Notes: a model not told the origin generated them from the sequence alone. Counted from the first letter of the stretch, positions 17,200-25,727 are shown. The stretch: 36,475 nucleotides of DNA from Bacillota bacterium (GCA_023415055.1 JAEZLZ010000100.1:1-36475), one strand, 5' to 3'. Program-made: numbers and translations.

Positions 17200-18753
17200 A
17201 TGGATTATTCTATGTTCATATGGTCTACGGCGACCTTTGTTGAGACAAGAGTCAAGGAGCCCATTGATTATGCAGAGCTTGAGAAGGCAGTAGGCTTCTC
17301 ATACCGCCATATCAGGGAGACCTTCAAGGAGACGACAGGAATCACGCTGTCCAGATATATTCTCCTGAGAAGGCTGGCCAACTCCGCATTTGAAATTGCG
17401 CATACGCAGAAGAGTCTGACAGAGATAGCCGCAGAGTATATGTTTGAAAGCTATGATGTATTTACCAGAGCCTACAAACGCTATATGAATATCGTTCCTT
17501 CCTATCTGCGTAAACAAAGCTGTAATCTCAGAGTTGGCAGAAAACGGATCCTTGTCGGCATGTTCGGTCCTATGATAATCACTCAAAGAGAATCTGGCAC
17601 AACACAAGATACGCCCGCTGCAGCAGAATGCGGGCAGCAGATCTTATCGGAGGTGGATGATAAAATGAATAATATTTCAAAAACCAAGGACAGCTGTATC
17701 CTTTATGGCGTACCGAAGGTGGCTTATTCCTTTGAGGAGTGCACACCCTTTTGCGCGGCTATGAGGGCCTGTCTGAATTATATGGGGCAACAGATCGATT
17801 ACGCATATATTATGGCGATCACCGGAGCAGCCTTTCGGCTTCGCTGGAATACCAAGTACTGGGACGGCGGCAATGTAGATATCATGAACATCTATGAGGA
17901 CCGGTACGAAGCCTTTCGGCGTGCCTTTGCCGGAGCGGGCAGAAGCTTCCGTTTAATCAAACGCGAAGACTCCAAGAAAGAGGATTTCATTCGACTTATC
18001 AAAGAGGAGCTGGCTGAGGGAAGACCGATAATCGCATTTGGTATTATTGGGCCACCGGAGGCCTGTCTGATTACAGGATATCGTGATGATGGCAATACCC
18101 TCCTTGGATGGAACTGCTTTCAGGATAATCAGGAATTTGCGAAAAATGTAACCCAGGACGAATGCGGATATTTTGTCACAGACGGCTGGTGGGAGAATGA
18201 AAATACCGTCGCACTGATTGCAGTTGGCGAACGCCAGGAGGCACTCGCCAGTCACAAGGAGATTCTAACGAATGCAATTCATATCCTTAAGACGGAGAAG
18301 GTGACTTTCTATGATAAAGAAAATAAGCTGCTTGCGGAATACGCAGGAGGCCAGCTTGCTTATGATTACTGGGCAAGGTGCATCGAAGACGATAAGGAAT
18401 TTCCCAAGGGAGCAATCCTGCCGATCCTATACGAGCGGATCGTCTGCCAGAACGATGCTGAGGTGATGCTCGGAGAGGGGCGTTATTATGCTGCGTCTTA
18501 TCTGGAACAGGTAGGGCGGGAAGCACCACAGCTTGAGAAGGAGTGTAAGCTGGCCGCGCAGCTTCTACGCAGGGCAGCAGAGCTTGGACCGAAGATGAGC
18601 GAAGTAATCGGAGGCTATATCCAGGATGAGGAACGGATCCATTGCTTTGCAAAACCAGAGACAAGAAAAGAACTGGCAGTCTTAATTAACAAGGCGAAGG
18701 GCTTCGAAGCAGAGGCAACAAGGGTGATAGAGGAGATTGCGGAGAAGCTTTAA
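17200..18753 (+). CDS. AraC-type regulator fused to a papain/C39-like (BtrH-like) domain
   Basis: 517 residues. Positions 10-105 form an AraC DNA-binding domain, including HIRETFKETTGITLSRYI and AAEYMFESYDVFTRAYKRY, placed at the N-terminus instead of the usual C-terminus. After a linker, residues 165-340 resemble the C39/BtrH-like fold: YSFEECTPFCAAMRACLNYM with Cys181, Cys185 and Cys191, then a GRPIIAFG strand and EACLITGYRDDGNTLLGW (287-304), where the catalytic His of a C39 peptidase would be expected but is absent. A helical C-terminal part follows (about 410-517). It is thus more likely a ligand or peptide sensor than a protease. ATG 17167 is in frame, but AAAGGTG at 17184-17190 favours 17200. 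Confidence 0.8.
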   Translation: MDYSMFIWSTATFVETRVKEPIDYAELEKAVGFSYRHIRETFKETTGITLSRYILLRRLANSAFEIAHTQKSLTEIAAEYMFESYDVFTRAYKRYMNIVPSYLRKQSCNLRVGRKRILVGMFGPMIITQRESGTTQDTPAAAECGQQILSEVDDKMNNISKTKDSCILYGVPKVAYSFEECTPFCAAMRACLNYMGQQIDYAYIMAITGAAFRLRWNTKYWDGGNVDIMNIYEDRYEAFRRAFAGAGRSFRLIKREDSKKEDFIRLIKEELAEGRPIIAFGIIGPPEACLITGYRDDGNTLLGWNCFQDNQEFAKNVTQDECGYFVTDGWWENENTVALIAVGERQEALASHKEILTNAIHILKTEKVTFYDKENKLLAEYAGGQLAYDYWARCIEDDKEFPKGAILPILYERIVCQNDAEVMLGEGRYYAASYLEQVGREAPQLEKECKLAAQLLRRAAELGPKMSEVIGGYIQDEERIHCFAKPETRKELAVLINKAKGFEAEATRVIEEIAEKL

Positions 18754-18877
18754 CAAGGACTTTTATGATGACGAATCAAAACAATCGCAATCATGGAAGA
18801 GATAGATACGCTTCTTAAGCAGAAGCTGAATGGGACTCAATTGTTGGAGGATGGTCGTAAGAAAGGAAAAGGTCAGG

Positions 18878-19381
18878 ATGAAAGAATATCAGGGATTAGT
18901 ATTTCAACCGTTAAAGGAAGAGAGCATTGAGGAATTAACAGCGGTTATGACCAGAGCCTTCGATGAGGATTCAAGAATTCATCTGGGCAAGGAGAAGGGG
19001 GGGCCGACAGGCTATGATAATGGGGATTTCCTTCGCAAGTGGGGGTTGAATAAAAATGCAACGGCCTATCAGATATCGATGGAGGGTAAGCTGATCGCCG
19101 GATTAATCTTATGGATTAATCCGAAAACAAAGGTAAATAATCTTGGATGTATCTTTATCGATACTGAGCTTCAGAACAAAGGCATTGGAAGAACGATCTG
19201 GGAATTTGTCGAGAAGGAATATCCGGACACGAGGAAATGGTGTACCGAGACACCCGGCTTTTCTCGAAGAAACCACAATTTCTATGTGAATAAGCTGGGC
19301 TTCCACGTGGTGAAGATCGAGAATCCGATGGATGCCGAGGAGAGCTCCTTTATTCTGGAGAAGATCTACAGAGCATACTAA
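18878..19381 (+). CDS. GNAT-family N-acetyltransferase
   Basis: 167 residues of the GCN5-related acetyltransferase fold, which moves acetyl from acetyl-CoA to an amine. The acetyl-CoA motif is visible in LGCIFIDTELQNKGIGRTIW (Q/R-x-x-G-x-G/A replaced by QNKGIG), with a central strand VNNLGCIFI and the C-terminal FYVNKLGFHVVKIE. The substrate is unknown. Several in-frame ATGs exist, the longest at 18830; GGAAAAGG at about 18864-18871 favours 18878. It is a probable single-gene unit ending in a large stem-loop. Confidence 0.82.
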   Translation: MKEYQGLVFQPLKEESIEELTAVMTRAFDEDSRIHLGKEKGGPTGYDNGDFLRKWGLNKNATAYQISMEGKLIAGLILWINPKTKVNNLGCIFIDTELQNKGIGRTIWEFVEKEYPDTRKWCTETPGFSRRNHNFYVNKLGFHVVKIENPMDAEESSFILEKIYRAY

Positions 19382-19402
19382 GAAGATGATATAAGGCTAG
19401 GG

Positions 19403-19502
19403 AAAGACATAAGTGTTTACGATAGCTTCACTCCGCAGCGCAGGTGATGGAATTAACTGCTGTGTATGAAGATAAAGTAACAGCACTTATGTCTTTTTCT
19501 TA
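19403..19502 (+). terminator. unusually long palindromic terminator
   Basis: AAAGACATAAGTG (19403-19415) is perfectly complementary to CACTTATGTCTTT (19484-19496), which runs into TTTTTCTT. The 68 bases between pair further but imperfectly (CTTCA...TGAAG, CGCAGC with GCTGTG). It therefore acts as a terminator but has the length and architecture of the palindromic elements elsewhere in the window. The rest of 19503-19674 has a TATAAT at 19564-19569 and no gene that I can defend. Confidence 0.7.
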
Positions 19503-19674
19503 AGGAGTTGTTATTTTATAGAAAACCGCAAGGTATAAACTGGTAATATAATTCTGACTGTATTATAATGGAGGAAATACAATAGGAGGAGAGGTTCTAT
19601 CTGTGGATGCAAAACAGATCGCACAACAATTCCTATAAATACATAATACAAATATTATCTAAATGAGGTGAAGT

Positions 19675-20142
19675 ATGCAGGAAATAAAACAATCAAAGAT
19701 AGAAGAAATAGAAAGCAAACATAAGAGCGAGCATGATGGATATGAATATTATAAGAAGGAGTTTGTGTCACGGACTGACGCGAAACAATGCATAGTCTCA
19801 ATTTATGAGATTCCCCCGGGCAAGTCGGCATATCCATGTCACTACCATATGAAGAATGAAGAGGTTTTTTATATCATCAGCGGTAGAGGTGAATTATCCG
19901 CTCCGAACGGAATCAGGGATGTTTCGAAGGGAGATTTGCTGTTTTTCCCTGCTAACGAAAGAGGAGCGCACAAATTAACGAACAGTTCTTCCACGGAAAT
20001 GCTTGTTTATATTGATTTTGATACCTGCAATGATCTTGATGTTGCTTTTTATCCGGATTCAAAAAAGATAGGTGTTTTGGGAATGGGTATCAATCAGTTC
20101 TACAAAACAGAAGATAGTGTAGATTACTATTTGGACGAATAA
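19675..20142 (+). CDS. cupin-domain protein
   Basis: 155 residues with a single cupin beta-barrel. Motif 1 is PGKSAYPCHYHMKNEEVFYI (His-x-His and Glu, metal ligands), followed by SGRGEL; motif 2 is KGDLLFFPANERGAHKL with the third His. Such proteins serve as sugar-binding, isomerase or dioxygenase-like enzymes; the substrate cannot be told from the sequence. GAGGTGA precedes the ATG. It is followed by a separate promoter-like TTGACA at 20145-20150, so cotranscription with what follows is uncertain. Confidence 0.85.
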   Translation: MQEIKQSKIEEIESKHKSEHDGYEYYKKEFVSRTDAKQCIVSIYEIPPGKSAYPCHYHMKNEEVFYIISGRGELSAPNGIRDVSKGDLLFFPANERGAHKLTNSSSTEMLVYIDFDTCNDLDVAFYPDSKKIGVLGMGINQFYKTEDSVDYYLDE

Positions 20143-20205
20143 TGTTGACATTAATTATTTGAATAATTACTCTTTAAAATAGCCTTATCAGGGAGAAAAA
20201 GACAA

Positions 20206-20365
20206 ATGAAATAATTATGTGTCGTTGGCATTGCGGGTGGAAGGTATATCTTGATTTGGTTCGATACAGGCACAATGAATACGTGGAACCGACAAAATGG
20301 AAGGCGGATTTAATTATTAATGGCTCGTATTGCATATGGTGTCAGGGTATATTCAAAGACCTTGG
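20206..20365 (+). pseudogene. uridine kinase-like gene with the middle deleted
   Basis: The ATG at 20206 has a good GGGAG at 20191-20195. With one small frame slip (a base apparently missing near 20212) the start reads MK-II-VVGIAGG, the head of a uridine kinase just before its P-loop GSGKT. At about 20240 it switches, in another frame, to YLDLVRYRHNEYVEPTKWK and ADLIING, the characteristic tail of uridine kinases. About 150 residues including the P-loop and the catalytic region are missing. This accounts for an 80-codon ORF beginning 20217, which lacks its own ribosome site. The assignment rests on my knowledge of the family and no alignment was run. Confidence 0.6.
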
Positions 20366-20410
20366 AAGGAAAGAAAGGTCAGTGCTAGTTAGCAGGACAA
20401 GGAGGAGAAT

Positions 20411-20995
20411 ATGGAAGCAAGAAAATTATTGGAGGTATTATCGGTCGCCGAAAAGCTGAAAGATACGACTCGCCATTGCTATACTTCCAAAGGCAGAATT
20501 GAGAGTGTTGCAGAGCACAGTTGGATGATGACCCTGATGGCTTTCTTTATGAGGGACGAATTCCCCGAAGCTGATATGGATAAGGTGATCAGAATGTGCA
20601 TTATTCATGATTTGGGAGAAAGCTTTACCGGCGATATCCCTACTTTTGAAAAGAACCAAGCCCATGAGCAGACCGAAGAGAATTTGCTTTATAGCTGGGT
20701 TCATTCCTTGCCGGAGGAATATGCAGCAGAAATGCGAGAACTTTATGAGGAAATGTCAGAGCGTAAAACAGTGGAAGCTCAAATTTATAAAGCCATTGAT
20801 GGCCTCGAAGCATTGGTTCAGCACAATAAGTCCGACATTTCCACTTGGATACCGAAAGAATTTGAGCTGAATCTGACTTACGCAGATGATAAGGTTGCGT
20901 TCTCCGATTATTTGAAATCTGTCAGAAATGCTGTTCGAGAAGATACGATAAAAAAGATTAATGAATCGAAGCAAAATCGGATTGGGATGAAGTGA
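20411..20995 (+). CDS. HD-domain phosphohydrolase, 5'-deoxynucleotidase YfbR-like
   Basis: 194 residues of the HD superfamily, metal-dependent phosphohydrolases; the closest group I recognise is YfbR/HDDC2, which dephosphorylates deoxynucleoside 5'-monophosphates. Metal ligands in order: His36 in SVAEHSW, His66-Asp67 in CIIHDLGE and Asp130 in KAIDGLEAL. RIESVAEHSW is the usual phrase of this group. AGGAGGAG precedes the ATG. It follows the remnant of a nucleoside kinase, so the two may once have formed a nucleotide-salvage pair. Confidence 0.88.
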   Translation: MEARKLLEVLSVAEKLKDTTRHCYTSKGRIESVAEHSWMMTLMAFFMRDEFPEADMDKVIRMCIIHDLGESFTGDIPTFEKNQAHEQTEENLLYSWVHSLPEEYAAEMRELYEEMSERKTVEAQIYKAIDGLEALVQHNKSDISTWIPKEFELNLTYADDKVAFSDYLKSVRNAVREDTIKKINESKQNRIGMK

Positions 20996-21025
20996 TTCTA
21001 TTAAGAATATAAGGGGAAGATTACT

Positions 21026-21820
21026 ATGACATTTTCGAATATTTTTTTTGCTATTATATGTTGGTTATGTACATTCGTATTTGGAGCAATTGCAATTTGG
21101 GCTTTCAAACGTAAAGATCCAATGCATTTTTGGTCAGGAAGTACTGTGAGACCGGAGGAAATAGCAAACATTCCTGCATATAACCGTGCGAACGGTATAA
21201 TGTGGACAATATATACCGTTTCTATGGGTTTTACAGGTATATTGGCGCTATTTAATATCTTAATTAGTGCGATTTTATTGGTAATGATATGCGTTCCAGG
21301 AACTATTATCTTAATCATTACATATAATCGGATTTATAATAAATTCAGAAGCGTATCAATTACTTCTAAAACTGATAATTTATCATCCAAAACACCGAAA
21401 GCGGTTCATATTGTGATATGGGCCTCTGTTGGAATGATCTTTGTTTTGATAGGCATAATGTTTTATTATAGCTCAAAAGATCCGGATGTAACCATTGGTG
21501 ATAACAGCATACAAATAAAAGCTATGTATGGTTTAAATATTGATTTTTCTGAGATTGCCGGTATATCTCTAATTGAGAATAGCATGAGAGATATCGGAAT
21601 TGGTACGAGGACGAACGGATACGGCGGTATTGGAGATACCTTAAAAGGAAATTTTGAATCAGGTCAGCTTGGTGAAATTTTGCTTTTTGTTCAAGCAAAT
21701 TCATCACCTACAATTAAAATAGACCGTATTGACAAGAAGGATGTCTATATCAGCTTTCGTAACAGCGAAGATACAGAGCAGCTATATCATACATTGATAT
21801 CATCCGTATCTTTAAAATGA
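21026..21820 (+). CDS. membrane protein with N-terminal SdpI/DUF3784-like part and PH-like C-terminus
   Basis: 264 residues. Three hydrophobic segments lie in the first 105 residues (about 5-25, 58-78, 80-100); the HFWSGSTVRPEEIANIPAYN loop and RANGIMW resemble DUF3784/SdpI-like membrane proteins. A fourth helix (about 128-150) leads into a soluble C-terminal domain rich in beta strands (about 155-260: VTIGDNSIQIKAMYGLNIDF, EIAGISLIEN, VYISFRNSEDTEQLYHTL) of the bacterial PH-like type. AAGGGGA precedes the ATG. Function unknown; the two halves could be an old fusion. Confidence 0.7.
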   Translation: MTFSNIFFAIICWLCTFVFGAIAIWAFKRKDPMHFWSGSTVRPEEIANIPAYNRANGIMWTIYTVSMGFTGILALFNILISAILLVMICVPGTIILIITYNRIYNKFRSVSITSKTDNLSSKTPKAVHIVIWASVGMIFVLIGIMFYYSSKDPDVTIGDNSIQIKAMYGLNIDFSEIAGISLIENSMRDIGIGTRTNGYGGIGDTLKGNFESGQLGEILLFVQANSSPTIKIDRIDKKDVYISFRNSEDTEQLYHTLISSVSLK

Positions 21821-21936
21821 GAATACATTTTTTGTCGGTATTTACCTAATGCAGTATAGACCAGCATGTAGTCAAGGAATCATGTAATATTCATTTTACA
21901 TGTGGTAGAACAAGATTGTAATGCGGGAGTGAAAAA

Positions 21937-22392
21937 ATGAAAATAGAATATGTGGAAGCACAAAAAAAAGATGCGTTGTTATTAATAAATCTCTATAATA
22001 GTTCATTTTATGATGACTATATTCGATATGGTGAATGCCCCGCATATGGGAGAACAGAAGAACAAATGCAACAATCGATAGAGAAGGTGCCCAAGGAGAT
22101 CATTATCTATAATGAGCTACCGGTCGGGGTGATTTCGGTGCAAGATAAAGGTAATGGCGAATACTATTTAGGATGTTTATGTGTCATTCCGGAATATCAA
22201 GGAAAAAGTATTGGTATGCAGGCATTTAAGCATATCATAGACTCCCGTCCTGATTGGAGAAAAATATCATTAATTACGCCGGCAGATAAGAGCGAAAATG
22301 TAAGGTTTTATACCCAAAAATGTGGTTTTGACATAGGGAAGATTACATTGGATGGAAATGTTGAAGTCATAAACTTTTCTATGGAACGCTAA
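21937..22392 (+). CDS. GNAT-family N-acetyltransferase
   Basis: 151 residues. The acetyl-CoA binding region reads YYLGCLCVIPEYQGKSIGMQ (Q-G-K-S-I-G matching the Q/R-x-x-G-x-G/A motif), followed by the helix AFKHIIDSR; the C-terminal NVRFYTQKCGFDIG is the usual fourth motif. An N-terminal EAQKKDALLLINLYNSSF is also family-like. GGGAGTG precedes the ATG. Substrate unknown. It has no sequence likeness close enough to the other GNAT genes here to suggest recent duplication. Confidence 0.85.
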   Translation: MKIEYVEAQKKDALLLINLYNSSFYDDYIRYGECPAYGRTEEQMQQSIEKVPKEIIIYNELPVGVISVQDKGNGEYYLGCLCVIPEYQGKSIGMQAFKHIIDSRPDWRKISLITPADKSENVRFYTQKCGFDIGKITLDGNVEVINFSMER

Positions 22393-22477
22393 ATATTGAC
22401 AGGGATATTGTAAAGGGAAACATCCTGGGGAGTAGCCAATTTCCATAAATTATTATATACATTCAAGGGAGATAACT

Positions 22478-23458
22478 ATGATAAAGGTAACCTCAAAAGC
22501 ACTGATCAATCTGTGTGATACATATCAAACAAAAAACTCTGACCTTACTTTTTTAGGTGGTGGGAGAGAAGATTCAGACGGTATAGCGTACTCTTATTCT
22601 TTGGCTGGTCATAAAAAGGTACTCAAAATCTTGGCAGTGGATAAACCGGGAAGAGATGAATTACAAGCGCTCAACGATCGTTTAGCATTTGTTCATTATC
22701 TTGGAACTCAGGGAATTAATATTGCATATCCTGAGGAAAATTCGGAAAAGAAATTATATGCCACCTATGAAGATGGAGATCATATCTATATTGCCTATTC
22801 GATGAAATACTGTGAAGGAGAAAATCCCAAAACGGAAATGCTAACTACAGAGTTGAGCTACCATTGGGGCAAACTAATAGGAAAGTCACACAGGGTCACC
22901 AAGAACTACCCAATATGGAAGAATATTAACGGGAAACCTTCCGAGTACGGATATATAGATGAGATTAACTTCTTTTATGACTGGTGTAAGGATGAATTTG
23001 TAAAGAGCAAGTGGCATGAAATGAGTGTTACACTTTCTCAACTACCAATTACCAGAGATAATTATGGCTTTATCCATAACGACAATCATCAATATAACAT
23101 TATAGTTTACGGTAATGATATTACTATGATTGATTTTGATGTTGCTGGCTGCCATTTCTTTTTACAAGATATCGTTGTTCCTGTTCAAGGTATCCTGTTT
23201 GATCTGGCAGGCGGTATGTTTAATAATGTCTATAACAAAGAACTGATACAACGCTATTTTAATGAATTTATCAATGGGTATGAAACAGAAAATCATATTG
23301 ATGATTTTTGGCTGAAGCAAATAGATACCTTCATAAACTATCGGAGAATGATTCTGTTTACCTGTATGCAGGGGTATCTAAATCAGAACACTGAGCTGAA
23401 AAATGGCTTTCTATCTATGATAAAAGAAGCTCCTGATATAGTTCGTTCTCTGTTATAA
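22478..23458 (+). CDS. aminoglycoside phosphotransferase-like (APH) kinase
   Basis: 326 residues of the APH/choline-kinase fold. Catalytic motif HNDNHQYN (200-207: His200, Asp202, Asn207) and metal motif MIDFDV (Asp219, Asp221). N-lobe strands include HKKVLKILAVDK (Lys51 probable ATP contact). The pattern FIHNDNHQYNI with DFDVAGCHFFLQDI matches the Firmicute group often named aminoglycoside phosphotransferase, which includes homoserine kinase-like and spore-coat CotS-like members. Resistance is possible but not shown. AAGGGAG precedes the ATG, and the truncated hydrolase starts 23 bases after its stop. Confidence 0.85.
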   Translation: MIKVTSKALINLCDTYQTKNSDLTFLGGGREDSDGIAYSYSLAGHKKVLKILAVDKPGRDELQALNDRLAFVHYLGTQGINIAYPEENSEKKLYATYEDGDHIYIAYSMKYCEGENPKTEMLTTELSYHWGKLIGKSHRVTKNYPIWKNINGKPSEYGYIDEINFFYDWCKDEFVKSKWHEMSVTLSQLPITRDNYGFIHNDNHQYNIIVYGNDITMIDFDVAGCHFFLQDIVVPVQGILFDLAGGMFNNVYNKELIQRYFNEFINGYETENHIDDFWLKQIDTFINYRRMILFTCMQGYLNQNTELKNGFLSMIKEAPDIVRSLL

Positions 23459-23480
23459 ATTTTTAAGGGAGTAGCTGAGG

Positions 23481-23768
23481 ATGAAAAAGATTGTTATTAA
23501 AGCGTTAAAGTGGTTTGTCATTATCTTAGCAGTATTACTCGCTATAGGATTCGTTTTTCCTACGTGGACACCCAAAATTCAGGGTGAAAACAGCATTTGT
23601 GAGTTAAGGAAAGTAAAGATTAATAATACTAATCTTGAAATAATGATACGAGGCAACTTAGCTGGACAGTCCCCAAAAGAGATGGTAATATTCGAGAACT
23701 CAGCACACTATCCTCAATTTGAAGAAAAGGAAAAATTCTTTGAGTGGATGTGCAATACATTTGCTTAG
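23481..23768 (+). pseudogene. alpha/beta hydrolase with internal deletion, now a 95-codon ORF
   Basis: The first 55 or so residues (MKKIVIKALKWFVIILAVLL..., FPTWTPKIQGENSICEL, LEIMIRGN) are the membrane anchor and first strand of a proline iminopeptidase-like alpha/beta hydrolase. The last 30 (EMVIFENSAHYPQFEEKEKF...) are its extreme C-terminus with the catalytic His. The family is about 330-350 residues, so roughly 250 residues, including the oxyanion HGGPG loop, nucleophile Ser and acidic residue, are missing at about 23650-23690. The deletion is in frame and the start, GGGAG-type ribosome site and stop are intact, so a small anchored peptide could still be made. Confidence 0.75.
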
Positions 23769-23815
23769 ATTATAGAAGATGCGATGAAAACGAGAGAGTC
23801 TTGTAGGAGTAAAAT

Positions 23816-24379
23816 ATGAAATTAGAATATAAAAAAATCTCACTTATCCTTGTCTTAACATTACTTTTTGCTGTTTTTTCATCATGCTCCGATACAGAAG
23901 CAACACCCGAAATGCCGGAAGACACAGGTCTTGAGTTCTGGATTACACAGGATGTTGCAGAGACTGATTTTTCAGACTACTATGAAATCGTTGGAGGGAT
24001 GGGCGCCACACAATACTACGGTTCCGGTTATTTACCTGTATTTGACGAAGATGGCCATGAAGTCGATCCGGAATATTACGTAAAATATAAGATTACCGCA
24101 TGGCCGGACTATGCTGATGGAGGCGAATATATAACTTCAATTGATTTTAACGACCCGAAGGTTGCGGTATACGGAGTAACTGTTAATTCATCCTTTGAGG
24201 AGTTTGAACGGATATTTAGTGATATGGAATATGAACTTTCTATAGATAGTTCGAAGAATTATGAGCGTTATACAGCTTCAAAGAAAGGGATAAGTTTTTC
24301 CTTATTAGAAACTGTTGAAGGGAAACGAAGCTTTTCCATAAATGCTGAGATAACAAACAAGAAAGGGATTGTTTATTAA
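23816..24379 (+). CDS. putative lipoprotein of unknown family
   Basis: 187 residues. A basic start and a hydrophobic stretch (about 8-22) end in VFSSC, a lipobox, so the mature protein is anchored by its Cys on the outer face of the membrane. The body is acidic and strand-rich, with Tyr-rich segments GGMGATQYYGSGYLP and PEYYVKYKITAWPDYADGG, and a later VAVYGVTVNSSFEEFERIF segment resembling part of the parvulin lipoprotein's N-terminal domain (VFGVSVGMPRTDVEALL). GTAGGAG precedes the ATG. No named family is recognised. Confidence 0.75.
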   Translation: MKLEYKKISLILVLTLLFAVFSSCSDTEATPEMPEDTGLEFWITQDVAETDFSDYYEIVGGMGATQYYGSGYLPVFDEDGHEVDPEYYVKYKITAWPDYADGGEYITSIDFNDPKVAVYGVTVNSSFEEFERIFSDMEYELSIDSSKNYERYTASKKGISFSLLETVEGKRSFSINAEITNKKGIVY

Positions 24380-24390
24380 GTAGGAAAAAA

Positions 24391-24838
24391 ATGAAAAGAG
24401 TTTTATAGCATAGAAGATAAAGAATATTGTTTAAATCAGATTAAAAAGAGCGACTGGGGAGCAGGACAATATTTGTATGAATTATTGAATAAAAATGAAT
24501 TAAAAGAGTTATGTGGAGAGACAACGAAAGTTTTTTTGCTGACGGATAATCGGCAGTTAGTGTCATTGTGCACCCTAGCTGATGTGGATGATGTGAGAGA
24601 CACTGGGCTTAATCCTTGGATAGGGTTCGTATATACTTTCCCTCAATATAGGGGACATCGATATATGGGAATCCTGTTAGAGTTCGCATATATAACTGCC
24701 CAAAGTGATGGAGCCAGACATATTTATATTTCAACCGGCGAGACGGGATTGTACGAAAAGTATGGATATTCATTCTATCAAATAATGAAAGATATGCATG
24801 GAGAGGATTCCAGGGTATACAGAATAGATGTTATGTGA
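24391..24838 (+). pseudogene. GNAT acetyltransferase with a 5' frameshift
   Basis: From 24395 onwards one frame reads KEFYSIEDKEYCLNQIKK, SDWGAGQYLYELL and then a GNAT body with VYTFPQYRGHRYMGILLEFA (acetyl-CoA site) and GLYEKYGYSFYQ, ending at 24838. The only ATG with a ribosome site (24391, after TAGGA) is in the frame before it and stops at TAG 24406-24408. Removing one A from the AAAA at 24394-24397 would restore a protein of about 148 residues. Either the gene is broken by a one-base insertion, the base is a sequencing error, or translation begins at TTG 24473, which has CAGGA seven bases upstream. Confidence 0.75.
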
Positions 24839-25016
24839 TACATTTTATTAAATATTAATTCGGATTAGCTATTTATTAACGTTTTATTTAAATATTATAT
24901 AGTCAAGAGAAAAGAGCCGATGATTTTTTAACAAGAATAAAATGGTGGATAAAAAATCTGGAAAAGTACATTCAAAAAAATATATAGAGTATTTCGATGA
25001 AACGAAGGGAGCGAAA

Positions 25017-25727
25017 ATGAAAAGGAAAAGTGTTAAGTTGGTTATCATAGCTTTAATAATCATCGGGGTACTATTCGGAGGCTTCTACATATATACCTTG
25101 GATTACTATAAGGCTGATATTACGGATATCGAAGAATTAGAAACGCCTACGGTCAGCATTAAAAGCGATGATGAGCTAATCTTTTTTTATCCTGATAAAA
25201 ACACGGATCGAAACACAGCATATATTTTTTATCCAGGAGGTAAGGTGGAATATACTGCTTATTCACCTCTGCTTGTGAAACTCGCTGAAAAAGGTATCAC
25301 ATGTATTCTTGTGAAAATGCCGTTTAACCTTGCAGTATTTAACATTAATGCTGCAGACAAGATATTTCATGATTTACCTGAAATAGAAAATTGGTACGTA
25401 GGGGGTCATTCTTTAGGTGGTGCTATGGCTAGCAGTTATGCCAGTAATAATAGTGAGAGTATTAAAGGCCTTATTTTATTGGCGGCCTACCCGGTAGAAG
25501 ATATATCTAAGCCTACTCTTGCAGTTTACGGTAGTAACGATGGTATTCTCGATATTACTAAGCTTCAGAATATAAATAGTATCATTAAGATTGAAGGTGG
25601 CAATCATGCAAACTTTGGTGATTATGGAAAACAGGATGGGGATGGAACTGCGACGATTACGAGAGAAGAACAGCAAGAAGAAACAGTAGCAGCAATTATA
25701 GATTTTGTTGTCCGCTGCAATAATTGA
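25017..25727 (+). CDS. membrane-anchored alpha/beta hydrolase
   Basis: 236 residues with one N-terminal membrane segment (about 6-27) and an extracellular hydrolase domain. Catalytic triad candidates: the nucleophile in GGHSLGGAMA (about 130-139), Asp in YGSNDGILD and His in EGGNHANFGDYG; the GDYGKQDGDG tail is typical of the alpha/beta hydrolase_5-type family. Substrate unknown. The frame is open from an ATG at 24942, but AAGGGAG at about 25005-25011 supports ATG 25017. It stands alone, with AT-rich flanks of about 180 bases. Confidence 0.85.
   Translation: MKRKSVKLVIIALIIIGVLFGGFYIYTLDYYKADITDIEELETPTVSIKSDDELIFFYPDKNTDRNTAYIFYPGGKVEYTAYSPLLVKLAEKGITCILVKMPFNLAVFNINAADKIFHDLPEIENWYVGGHSLGGAMASSYASNNSESIKGLILLAAYPVEDISKPTLAVYGSNDGILDITKLQNINSIIKIEGGNHANFGDYGKQDGDGTATITREEQQEETVAAIIDFVVRCNN

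Noticed and set aside
18793..18930. 45-codon ORF MEEIDTLLKQKLNG... overlapping the GNAT start
   Set aside because: No ribosome site, out of frame with the GNAT gene, no recognised likeness.
19564..19639. Short frame ending GGEVLSVDAKQIAQQFL before the cupin gene
   Set aside because: Could be a C-terminal gene scrap, but it has no start or recognisable family and is too short to support.
20217..20459. 80-codon ORF starting MCRWHCGW
   Set aside because: No ribosome site; its first part is out of frame with the kinase head and only the YLDLVRYRHNEYVEPTKW part is meaningful, so it was treated as part of the uridine kinase remnant.
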